DNA of 12,335 nucleotides, from assembly GCA_030595765.1 (NCBI GenBank), contig JAUVCJ010000045.1:1-12335 (forward strand). The letters run 5' to 3'. The notes beneath the pieces are model-generated. The model ran no database searches. It was not told the origin of the DNA and saw only the letters and a program-made list of their open reading frames with translations. Each line of letters starts with the position of its first letter. The stretch's first letter is position 1. Below are positions 6,178 to 12,119 of the stretch, piece after piece. This DNA is from Thermoplasmatota archaeon. Its GTDB lineage: Archaea > Thermoplasmatota > Thermoplasmata > GCA-020350865 > JAUVCJ01. Made by a program: the position numbers and the translations under genes.

Positions 6178-6522
6178 ATGAAAATGCCCTGTGAGATCAT
6201 AATCTGGTACATACTCCCGGCGATAAGAAAGGAGATTATTAACGAACTAGTAAAGGACGATGCGATTTCACAAAATAGGGCAGCTAGAATGCTGGGAATA
6301 ACCCCAGCAGCAGCTTCTCAGTACAAATCTGCAAAACGAGGAAAATGGCCGATAGATGATGAGACTATTCTGAATGAGATAGCAAATGCTGCAAAAAGGA
6401 TAGCAAGAGACGATGATCAGCCACAAGTATCCGACGAAATCTGCAAAATCTGCATGAAAATCAGAAAAAGAGGTCTGATGAACGAATTATTTCAGGACAA
6501 TAAAGAATTCAATTGCCCATGA
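6178..6522 (+). CDS. Small HTH transcriptional regulator (COG2522-like), probable thi4 regulator
   Basis: A 114-aa protein beginning MKMPCEIIIWYILPAIRKEI, as in the small archaeal HTH regulators of the COG2522 type. The HTH follows at about 24-55 (AISQNRAARMLGITPAAASQY, then KSAKRGKW). The C-terminal part has a conserved-looking CKICMKIRKRG (C-x2-C), which with the N-terminal PCE cysteine could sense metal, Fe-S or sulfur status. It lacks the ThiN ligand domain of archaeal ThiR, so its signal is unknown. It is divergent from thi4 across a promoter with paired GTTAAC sites, making thi4 and itself the likely targets. The start is uncertain: ATG 6178 fits the family, while ATG 6145 is also open and would overlap the putative operator. 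Confidence 0.82.
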   Translation: MKMPCEIIIWYILPAIRKEIINELVKDDAISQNRAARMLGITPAAASQYKSAKRGKWPIDDETILNEIANAAKRIARDDDQPQVSDEICKICMKIRKRGLMNELFQDNKEFNCP

Positions 6523-6695
6523 GGCGGCAACATGATGACAAATCGACAATTACTAAGCGATTCCGCTGGTCCTGAAGAAGGGGCTAAGATGAGCCAAACG
6601 AATAGAGTATGACCAAAAAGTTCTGGCTTCATGGGTTGGCAAAGCTTATTAGCTGACCTATCAATCCAAATAAAAATAGCTTCGGAGATGTAAAA

Positions 6696-7952
6696 ATGGA
6701 AAAAAGGGTGTACCTAGACCATGGCGCAACAACAATGGTGGATCCATTGGTGGTGGAAGAAATGCTACCCTTCTTTACCCAGAGATATGGCAATCCCTCC
6801 AGCCTGCATGAGTTCGGCACCGAGGCAAAGAATGCTCTTGACAAGGCCAGGGAAAGGGTTATGCGCCTTATCAACGCAGGCCTGGAAAAAGAGCTGGTCT
6901 TCACTTCTGGAGGCACCGAAGCGGATAACATTGCGATCCAGGGTGCAGCCTTTGGCAACATGAGCAAGGGAAAGCACATCATCACAAGCGTTATTGAGCA
7001 TCCAGCAGTCAAGAATACCTGCAAGCATCTAGAGAAGAACGGGTTCGAGGTTACCTGGCTACCTGTAGACCAGCACGGGCTCATAGACATGTACGAGCTT
7101 GCTGAAGCCATCCGTGAGGATACAACACTAATATCCCTAATGTTTGCCAACAACGAGATAGGCACCGTTCAGGACATTTTTGCAATTGGAGCCCTGGCAA
7201 GAGAGCGTGGTGTACTTTTTCACACGGATGCTGTCCAGGCTGTTGGCAAGGTGGAGATCGACGTTAACAAGCTCAACATCGACCTGCTCTCGCTTTCAGC
7301 CCACAAGATGCACGGGCCAAAGGGCATTGGAGCTCTATATGTGCGCAAAGACACAAAGCTAAAACCCATAATATTCGGAGGTGGGCATGAATGGGGGTTG
7401 CGCTCTTCGACCGAGAACGTGCCTGGCATCGTGGGGCTTGGAAAGGCTGCGGACCTGTGCAGAATGGAGATGCCTGAGGAGACCCCCAGGCTGGTTGGGC
7501 TTAGAGACAGGCTGATACGCGGAGTGCTTGGCTCGGGCATGGATGAGGTTTACCTGAATGGACATCCTGAAAAACGGCTGCCCAACAACGCCCATTTCAG
7601 ATTCTCCTACATCGAAGGAGAGGGATTACTTCTGCTTCTGGATGCAAAAGGCATAGCCGCCTCCACTGGCTCGGCCTGCTCCAGCACTTCTTTGGAGCCC
7701 TCGGCAGTGCTAACAGCGATCGGGCTTAGGCACGACCTGGCTCATGGGTCTCTAAGATGCACGCTGGGACGATTTACAACCCAGGATGAGATTGATCATG
7801 TGATCAAAGAGCTACCACCCATAGTTCAGAAACTGCGGGACATGAGCCCTGTTGGCAAGGGCAGGGAATGGTTCGGGGCTGACGATGATGAAAACGATCA
7901 TGACCATCATCATGAACTGGACGATGAAGATAACAACCTCGCCAGGGAATAG
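6696..7952 (+). CDS. iscS: Cysteine desulfurase, IscS/NifS class I, with His/Asp-rich tail
   Basis: This PLP enzyme takes sulfur from cysteine as an enzyme persulfide for Fe-S clusters and thiolation. Seen in order: YLDHGATT at 6-13, TSGGTEADN, EHPAV with H102 (ring stacking), NNEIGTVQ, HTDAVQ with D178, SAHKMHGPKG with the PLP lysine K204, and TGSACSS with the catalytic C328. GGGHEWGLRSSTEN replaces the usual GGGQERGLRSGTEN. The core ends near 390. Residues about 394-412 form a strongly acidic, histidine-rich tail (DDDENDHDHHHELDDED) that could bind metal. GGAGATG precedes ATG 6696 by 5 nt. iscU follows after 46 bp, and the sulfur-using enzymes lie just upstream. Confidence 0.95.
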   Translation: MEKRVYLDHGATTMVDPLVVEEMLPFFTQRYGNPSSLHEFGTEAKNALDKARERVMRLINAGLEKELVFTSGGTEADNIAIQGAAFGNMSKGKHIITSVIEHPAVKNTCKHLEKNGFEVTWLPVDQHGLIDMYELAEAIREDTTLISLMFANNEIGTVQDIFAIGALARERGVLFHTDAVQAVGKVEIDVNKLNIDLLSLSAHKMHGPKGIGALYVRKDTKLKPIIFGGGHEWGLRSSTENVPGIVGLGKAADLCRMEMPEETPRLVGLRDRLIRGVLGSGMDEVYLNGHPEKRLPNNAHFRFSYIEGEGLLLLLDAKGIAASTGSACSSTSLEPSAVLTAIGLRHDLAHGSLRCTLGRFTTQDEIDHVIKELPPIVQKLRDMSPVGKGREWFGADDDENDHDHHHELDDEDNNLARE

Positions 7953-7998
7953 TATTATATCGGGTATTGGATTTGGGAGCTTTGATCGGGGGAATCGC

Positions 7999-8400
7999 GT
8001 GTACAACAAGAAAGTGATGGAGCTTTTTACGAACCCAAAGAACGTGGGTGAGATGGAGAATCCAGACGGTGTCGGCAGGGTCGGCAACCCAAAATGCGGC
8101 GACATGATGGAGCTCTACATCAGGGTCAAAGACGGCATCATTACCGAGATCAAGTTCAAGACCTTCGGATGCGCCGCTGCCATTGCAACCTCAAGCATGG
8201 TAACAGAAATGGCAAAGGGCAAGAACCTAGAAGAAGCTGGCTGCATCACAAAGCAGCAGGTCGCTGACGAGCTGGAGGGACTGCCGCCGCTGAAGATGCA
8301 CTGCTCAAACCTTGCAGCCGACGCCCTTAAGCTGGCGATCGAGGACTACAGATCGAAACAGGCGGGAGAGCCGCAGGCGGATACCTCTGAAGAGGTGTGA
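7999..8400 (+). CDS. iscU: Fe-S cluster scaffold protein IscU
   Basis: A 133-aa IscU-type scaffold on which clusters are assembled from IscS sulfur. Ligand motifs are all present: NPKCGDMM (C33, with D35), FGCAAAIATSSM (C58), and LPPLKMHCSNLAADAL (H101, C102), equivalent to the three cysteines, aspartate and histidine of bacterial IscU. There is no C-terminal NifU-like domain, only a short charged tail. GTG at 7999 is chosen because it gives the family's usual start (VYNKKVMELFTNPKNVG) and has GGGGGA about 5 nt upstream; longer in-frame starts lie inside iscS. It is 46 bp downstream of iscS on the same strand and presumably co-transcribed with it. Confidence 0.95.
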   Translation: MYNKKVMELFTNPKNVGEMENPDGVGRVGNPKCGDMMELYIRVKDGIITEIKFKTFGCAAAIATSSMVTEMAKGKNLEEAGCITKQQVADELEGLPPLKMHCSNLAADALKLAIEDYRSKQAGEPQADTSEEV

Positions 8401-8505
8401 GGCTATTCCTTTTGAGCTGTTATGGGTATCCAATGTTTTCCTTGCGAATAATCTAGATGGTCAGCAATTTGGAACTCATTCCCACAAAATAACGTTGGCA
8501 TCAAC

Positions 8506-8739
8506 ATGACAAAACTGGAATCTCTGAGCCAGGAGATGGCTGAAAAATTCATCCTTGAGCTACTTCGCAAGAACGGCCAGCCGATGAAGACCCAGGAGAT
8601 AGAGGAGGTTAACATGGACTTGGGCAAGAAATGTCAGGACTCGGCAGTGCTGGTTCTGACCAAGATGCGCTCTAGAGGCCTGATAATCGGAGAGGTGTCC
8701 TACGAGCAGGGCGGGTGGCTTTGGAGCCTTCCAGAATAG
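8506..8739 (+). CDS. Small winged-helix-like protein, function unknown
   Basis: A 77-aa protein with helix, helix, helix and beta-wing character: EMAEKFILELLRKNGQPMKT, then EIEEVNMDLGKKCQDSAVLVL (recognition-helix region), then RGLIIGEVSYEQGGWLWSLP as the wing. This resembles small archaeal winged-helix proteins, but I cannot name the family. It starts at ATG 8506 with no clear ribosome binding site, 105 bp after iscU, and ends 17 bp before the convergent stop of the peptidase gene. A role with iscSU is possible from position alone and is not otherwise supported. Confidence 0.7.
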   Translation: MTKLESLSQEMAEKFILELLRKNGQPMKTQEIEEVNMDLGKKCQDSAVLVLTKMRSRGLIIGEVSYEQGGWLWSLPE

Positions 8740-8756
8740 TATTGTAACACTTCGTT

Positions 8757-9533
8757 TCAGGTTCGTAGCCAGAACATAAAGGCCAACAGAAAATTGCCAA
8801 GCACAACAGAGATGAGCAGGCCAGCGGTCATTGGCACCAGTAACGGAAGCTGGAAATCTACCCATACCTTTTCCACACCTGCTTCTTCAAGTCCCCGATA
8901 CATTTCCTTCTGAGCCTTATCCTCCTTGATGTCGGAAGCGCGCTTTCCCAGAGTTGGTTTGTGGGTGATGAGCTTTCCGTTCTCCATCTCCTGCATAAGC
9001 CAAACATGTTTATCCTTCGTGCTGGCCAGATCCATTTTTAGATAGAACAGAGCCGGGGGAAAACTGGCATCGCCCTTTGCAAGGTTTGTAAATAAATATA
9101 CCAGAGGGATGGCAATAAGCGGCAGGGTGGTGTTCAAAAGTATCAAAAAAGTGAAAGGGAACGCCATTTCCACCTGGGGTGCGAATATGCCAAAATCCAG
9201 GTGGGGGACGACGTCAAAAATGTGGGGGTAGACCGGGAACAGGATCGCCAGCGACATCAGAGCCTTGGCATCGGCACCGCCATAGATTATGTAAAGCTGG
9301 TAGAGCAGGTACACAAAACCCACCATCAAAGGGACGAGCGCAAGCTGGAACAGGTCCAAAGGCGCAACTAGGAAGTATTGAAGGCCCAATAATGCCAGGC
9401 CTACAACGATCATCACCTGCCATGGCCAGTTCTCCACCTCCCTGACCTTTATGTCTCGAACCGAGGCATACAGAAGTAGTGTCAGGGCAAGAATTACCCT
9501 CACCAGGTTCAGAAGGGATAGTGCAAGTTCCAC
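8757..9533 (-). CDS. Archaeal A24 prepilin/preflagellin peptidase
   Basis: A 258-aa membrane aspartic peptidase that cleaves class III signal peptides of type IV pilin-like or archaellin precursors at the inner face of the membrane. The two catalytic aspartates are in ASVRD (D27) and GGAD (D88, the GxGD-type motif). Hydrophobic segments occur at about 5-25, 40-55, 62-84, 88-105 and 125-150. A soluble region of about 75 residues (158-230, with many charged residues) and a last transmembrane segment (231-256) follow; this layout matches the archaeal FlaK-like group with the Arc_PepC_II C-terminal region. The GTG start at 9533 has no ribosome binding site but lies about 25 bp after a TATA box, so the mRNA is probably leaderless. 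No pilin genes are nearby, so the substrate is unknown. Confidence 0.87.
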   Translation of the reverse strand: MELALSLLNLVRVILALTLLLYASVRDIKVREVENWPWQVMIVVGLALLGLQYFLVAPLDLFQLALVPLMVGFVYLLYQLYIIYGGADAKALMSLAILFPVYPHIFDVVPHLDFGIFAPQVEMAFPFTFLILLNTTLPLIAIPLVYLFTNLAKGDASFPPALFYLKMDLASTKDKHVWLMQEMENGKLITHKPTLGKRASDIKEDKAQKEMYRGLEEAGVEKVWVDFQLPLLVPMTAGLLISVVLGNFLLAFMFWLRT

Positions 9534-9551
9534 AAGGTAAAATCCGCGGAA

Positions 9552-9563
9552 CCGTATAAATAG
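9552..9563 (-). promoter_or_regulatory. TATA box of the A24 peptidase gene
   Basis: Minus-strand CTATTTATACGG has its TATA core about 25 bp before the GTG at 9533, which places transcription start at or near the start codon. This suits a leaderless message. Confidence 0.55.
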
Positions 9564-9606
9564 CTGTCGAAACCAAAATTCAGGGCACTGGAAAGCGCCA
9601 AATACA

Positions 9607-9614
9607 TTTATATA
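9607..9614 (+). promoter_or_regulatory. TATA box of rps1e
   Basis: TTTATATA is followed about 25 bp later by an inferred start near 9636. That excludes the upstream ATG at 9625 from the message and supports the TTG start at 9658. Confidence 0.6.
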
Positions 9615-9657
9615 CCTTTACGAAATGCCATATCTCCTACTTTCAGGAGTGATTAAT

Positions 9658-10557
9658 TTGGCCAAGAGGCCCACCAGAGGAACAGCCCGAAAAGTCAAAG
9701 ACAGGTGGAAGTCCAAGCAATGGTTCACCATCCACTCACCAGATATGCTGAACAGAACAGCAATAGCCGAGACCATGGCAGTGGAGCCAGACCAGCTTAT
9801 GGGTCGCGTGGCAACAGTCACGTTACAGGACCTAACTGGTGATTTCTCCAAGATGCATATCAAATTGCATTTCAAGATTCACGAGGTCGATGGTCTGAAC
9901 GCCTATACCCTATTTACTGGACACGACCTAACATCGGATTATATCCGCAGGCAGACCAGGAGAAAGAGGTCAAAGCTGGACGGTGTGTTCGATGTTACTA
10001 CCCGGGACTCTCTGAGGATCCGGATCAAGCCAATGGCTGTGACCGAGAGCAGGATCCAGGTATCCCAGCAGAAGGCTCTGCGCGATGTCATGCGTGAGGT
10101 CATTGAGGAAGCTGCCCAGAGCAGGACCATGGACGCCATGGTTGGCGACATCATCCACGGCAACCTTGCAAAGGCCATCCAGAGGAAATGCAAGATCGTC
10201 TACCCCCTCAAAAGGGTGGAGATACGCAAATCCGAGGTACTTTCATCCCTGTCGCTGGCTGCAGAAAAAGCTGCAGAGCGCAGGAAAGAGATCGAGGAAG
10301 AGGAAGCCAAAAAAGAGGAAGGATCCCGTGAGGAGTTTTTCAATACCGTCACAAGCATCCAGGGCATCGGCGCATCCAAGGCCGAGCTTCTATGGGAAGG
10401 CGGCTTGACCTCTGTCGAGGCCATTCTGAAGGCTGATGTTGAGAAGATCACAGAAGTGGATGGCATAGGCAAGGCCTTTGCCCAGAAGCTCGTTGATGGA
10501 CTCAAAAAGATGGGCGACAAATCAGAGGTCGCACCTGAGGAAATGGACTCAGAGTAG
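9658..10557 (+). CDS. rps1e: Ribosomal protein S1e (S3Ae) with C-terminal helix-hairpin-helix domain
   Basis: Residues 1 to about 200 are the small-subunit protein eS1/S3Ae: AKRPTRGTARKVKDRWKSK at the N-terminus, DLTGDFSKMHIKL, HDLTSDYIRRQTRRKRSK, and the MREVIEEAA...GDIIHGNLAKAIQ region followed by YPLKRVEIRKSEVL. The protein then continues with a charged, probably helical linker (about 202-226, rich in Glu and Lys). A helix-hairpin-helix pair follows: SIQGIGASKAELL at 233-245 and EVDGIGKAFAQKL at 266-278. Usual S1e ends near 200-220 aa, so at 299 aa this is an extended form. TTG at 9658 is chosen because AGGAGTGA lies 5 nt upstream and the inferred transcription start excludes ATG 9625. The tail may contact rRNA or another nucleic acid. 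Confidence 0.93.
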   Translation: MAKRPTRGTARKVKDRWKSKQWFTIHSPDMLNRTAIAETMAVEPDQLMGRVATVTLQDLTGDFSKMHIKLHFKIHEVDGLNAYTLFTGHDLTSDYIRRQTRRKRSKLDGVFDVTTRDSLRIRIKPMAVTESRIQVSQQKALRDVMREVIEEAAQSRTMDAMVGDIIHGNLAKAIQRKCKIVYPLKRVEIRKSEVLSSLSLAAEKAAERRKEIEEEEAKKEEGSREEFFNTVTSIQGIGASKAELLWEGGLTSVEAILKADVEKITEVDGIGKAFAQKLVDGLKKMGDKSEVAPEEMDSE

Positions 10558-10628
10558 TCGTTCTTGATCTGAACTTAAAACTAATACTTGCGCCATTAGT
10601 CGCAATGCTTGGCACTCGCAATTAAGGC

Positions 10629-10951
10629 GTTTGAAGCAAACTCCCTTATTCGGGGTGTTTCACACACGTGCTCATTCGCAACGTTTGCAAGCAAACGTCC
10701 CTCCCACGGCGCGATTGAAGCAATCGCGCCTATTCGGAGCATTTGAAGCAAACGTCCCTCACGGCGCGATTGAAACAATCGCGTCTACTCGGAGCATTTG
10801 AAACAAATGCTCCTCGCAACGCGCGGTGTTTCACACGCGCTCACCCGGGGTGTTTGAAGCAAACCCCCTTACTCGGGACGATTGTTCGATCGTCCCTCAC
10901 TACGCGCTTTGGGGAACAAAGCGCTCATTCGCAACATTTGAAGACAAATGT
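10629..10951. repeat. Tandem array of about twelve covarying hairpins, 28-bp period
   Basis: The 400-bp gap between rps1e and the elongator tRNA-Met is mostly a regular series of hairpins centred near 10635, 10660, 10690, 10719, 10747, 10774, 10802, 10831, 10858, 10886, 10914 and 10943. Arms differ between units yet pair within each, for example GGCGCGATTG/CAATCGCGCC (10708-10730), GGAGCATTTG/CAAATGCTCC (10791-10813), GGGACGAT/ATCGTCCC (10875-10896) and GCGCTTTG/CAAAGCGC (10904-10924). Loops are short (AAG, AAA, TTC, GGGAA). Linkers share a CTCAYTCG-like sequence. Units at 10681-10737 and 10739-10792 look like a tandem duplication. No gene is apparent, and the function is unknown. Confidence 0.85.
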
Positions 10952-10958
10952 CACTCGT

Positions 10959-11075
10959 GCCGGGGTGGCTCAGCCTGGTGGAGCGTCGGACTCATAGGGA
11001 GATGCCTATACGACCACACCCAGATGCTCCTGGGAAATCCGAAGGTCACGGGTTCAAACCCCGTCCCCGGCACCA
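10959..11075 (+). tRNA. Elongator tRNA-Met (CAT) with intron, CCA encoded
   Basis: The acceptor stem GCCGGGG (10959-10965) pairs fully with CCCCGGC (11065-11071). The discriminator A is 11072 and CCA is encoded at 11073-11075. The anticodon stem is TCGGA (10986-10990) with TCCGA (11038-11042). The anticodon CAT is 10993-10995. The T arm is ACGGG-TTCAAAC-CCCGT. Removing 10997-11036 leaves the loop CTCATAA. The sequence resembles archaeal elongator tRNA-Met; a CAT-reading tRNA-Ile is the alternative but fits less well. Seven T follow the CCA directly, a likely terminator. Confidence 0.92.
10997..11036 (+). other. Intron of elongator tRNA-Met with canonical bulge-helix-bulge
   Basis: A 40-nt intron after position 37. 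The central 4-bp helix is CUCA (10991-10994) with UGGG (11031-11034). The 3-nt bulges are U-A^G (10995-10997) and A-A^A (11035-11037). The intron-side helix is GGAG (10998-11001) with CUCC (11027-11030). This is the standard substrate of the archaeal splicing endonuclease. Confidence 0.85.
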
Positions 11076-11109
11076 TTTTTTTAAAACCCACAGCACAGGA
11101 AAAAAATGG
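11073..11109 (+). terminator. Poly-T terminator within a 10-bp inverted repeat after the tRNA
   Basis: CCATTTTTTT (11073-11082) begins with the tRNA CCA and is perfectly complementary to AAAAAAATGG (11100-11109) over a 17-nt loop. The T run is the expected archaeal termination signal; the matching A run could make termination work in both directions. Confidence 0.6.
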
Positions 11110-11123
11110 TGACGGGGAGTAGA

Positions 11124-11154
11124 CATTATAACCGAGCGAAGTGAGGATATAATG
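11124..11154. repeat. Hairpin downstream of elongator tRNA-Met
   Basis: CATTATA-A-CC (11124-11133) pairs with GG-A-TATAATG (11145-11154), nine pairs with one A-A mismatch around an 11-nt loop. It lies in the roughly 200-bp gap before the ferredoxin-like gene. The role is unknown. Confidence 0.5.
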
Positions 11155-11162
11155 GCTGCGTA

Positions 11163-11172
11163 CCCGGCACCA
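11163..11172 (+). repeat. Copy of the elongator tRNA 3' end including CCA
   Basis: CCCGGCACCA repeats 11066-11075 exactly, 97 bp downstream. Ten bases is short and chance is possible, but the arrangement mirrors the tRNA-end copy after the initiator tRNA. Confidence 0.4.
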
Positions 11173-11223
11173 ACACACAGCTCCGAATCAGCATCTTTCC
11201 TCTAACACCGCTGGAGTCCAACA

Positions 11224-11232
11224 ACATATATG
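11224..11232 (+). promoter_or_regulatory. TATA box of the cysteine-rich Fe-S gene
   Basis: CATATATGC lies about 25-30 bp before an inferred start near 11254, which leaves a short leader carrying AAGGTGA before ATG 11277. Confidence 0.45.
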
Positions 11233-11276
11233 CGCCTTCATACATACCTGCTTAACAACCAAAGAAGGTGAAACCA

Positions 11277-11987
11277 ATGGAAAAAGAAGAGGAAAGAGAC
11301 GATGAATGGCTAATCGAATCCATCAACCAACGAGCCAAAAAGCGCAAATCTGGCCTAGCTGACCCCTCTGTAATAATTCCCATCAACAAAGCCTTCGAAG
11401 TCTCCCAAAAGGTCCTACCCAGCAAACAAGTGTTCGACATCCTATCAAACGCCAAAACGATGGCCAGAACAGACTGCGATTGCAGATCAAAACCAAACGC
11501 TTGCGACGCCCCGCTTAATGTCTGCATCGTCTTAAATTCCCTAGCAGAAAAGCTAGCTAGCGATAACAATAACACAGACATCATCGACATAGAAGAGGCA
11601 AAACAAATCTTAGACGCAACAGAAGATGCTGGACTGATACACCTCATCATCAACCAAAAAGGGTTCCAGCCTGAAGCGATATGCAGCTGTTGCCATTGCT
11701 GCTGCCATGAGCTAAAAGCTCTGCTGGAGCATAACGACCTAGGCTCTGTTCTCCAATCGGACTACATCACCAAAAAGGACACGACCAAATGCATCAACTG
11801 CGGTGAATGCATCACCCATTGCCATTTTCACGCCCACACAGAAAGCAACAACGAGATCATCTACTCCCCCGAAAAATGCTACGGCTGCGGCCTATGCATT
11901 GCAAGCTGCCCAACTGGGGCGCTGGAGCTGGTGGAGAAAGAGTGCGTTGAGGGAAAGGATAAACGGTCAGTCGATCAACCGCTTTAG
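11277..11987 (+). CDS. Cysteine-rich protein with two C-terminal [4Fe-4S] ferredoxin motifs
   Basis: A 236-aa soluble protein with 19 cysteines. The C-terminal part has two clear 4Fe-4S motifs: CINCGECITHC (C172, C175, C178, C182) and CYGCGLCIASCPTG (C201, C204, C207, C211). Upstream are two further groups: CDCRSKPNAC...VC (C67, C69, C76, C83) and CSCCHCCCH (six cysteines within 136-143), suggesting additional metal sites. The layout recalls anaerobe ferredoxin-domain proteins with an N-terminal cysteine-rich module; the specific partner and reaction are unknown. ATG 11277 has AAGGTGA 5 nt upstream; a GTG at 11268 overlaps that site. By eye the gene prefers A- and C-rich codons (CCA, ACA, CAA) more than its neighbours, which may mean a different origin. 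It is transcribed alone. Confidence 0.83.
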   Translation: MEKEEERDDEWLIESINQRAKKRKSGLADPSVIIPINKAFEVSQKVLPSKQVFDILSNAKTMARTDCDCRSKPNACDAPLNVCIVLNSLAEKLASDNNNTDIIDIEEAKQILDATEDAGLIHLIINQKGFQPEAICSCCHCCCHELKALLEHNDLGSVLQSDYITKKDTTKCINCGECITHCHFHAHTESNNEIIYSPEKCYGCGLCIASCPTGALELVEKECVEGKDKRSVDQPL

Positions 11988-12076
11988 AGTTGGAGTGGAA
12001 AGAGGGTGTTATGCATTATTGATTAACTTACTCCACATAGAGATTCATTGGAATGCCCTTGTTTTAAGAATAAAAA

Positions 12077-12096
12077 GTTTTTTATAATTAAAAAAC
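12077..12096. promoter_or_regulatory. 20-bp palindrome containing the TATA region before the AbrB-type gene
   Basis: GTTTTTTA-TAAT-TAAAAAAC has perfect 8-bp arms. It lies about 25-40 bp before the start codon at 12120 and includes TTTATAATTA, a likely TATA box. A dimeric regulator such as the AbrB-type product could bind it to control its own gene. Confidence 0.5.
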
Positions 12097-12119
12097 CCTT
12101 TAGATAATGGTGATTACGT

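Noticed and set aside
6532..6575. C/D box guide RNA (ATGATGA at 6532-6538, CTGA at 6572-6575)
   Set aside because: No convincing internal D'/C' boxes and no terminal stem; the match of two short boxes is weak.
7852..7998. Longer IscU starting inside iscS
   Set aside because: The extra 49 residues are an out-of-frame reading of the iscS tail and lack IscU similarity.
9625..9657. Upstream ATG start for ribosomal protein S1e
   Set aside because: It lies before the inferred transcription start and adds residues not seen in the family; TTG 9658 has a proper ribosome binding site.
10629..10951. CRISPR array
   Set aside because: No constant repeat of 25-37 bp; the variable parts are self-complementary arms and no cas genes are nearby.
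10596..11122. Short open frames on both strands in the hairpin array and over the tRNA
   Set aside because: They follow from the repeated, GC-rich hairpin sequence and overlap the elongator tRNA; translations are low-complexity.
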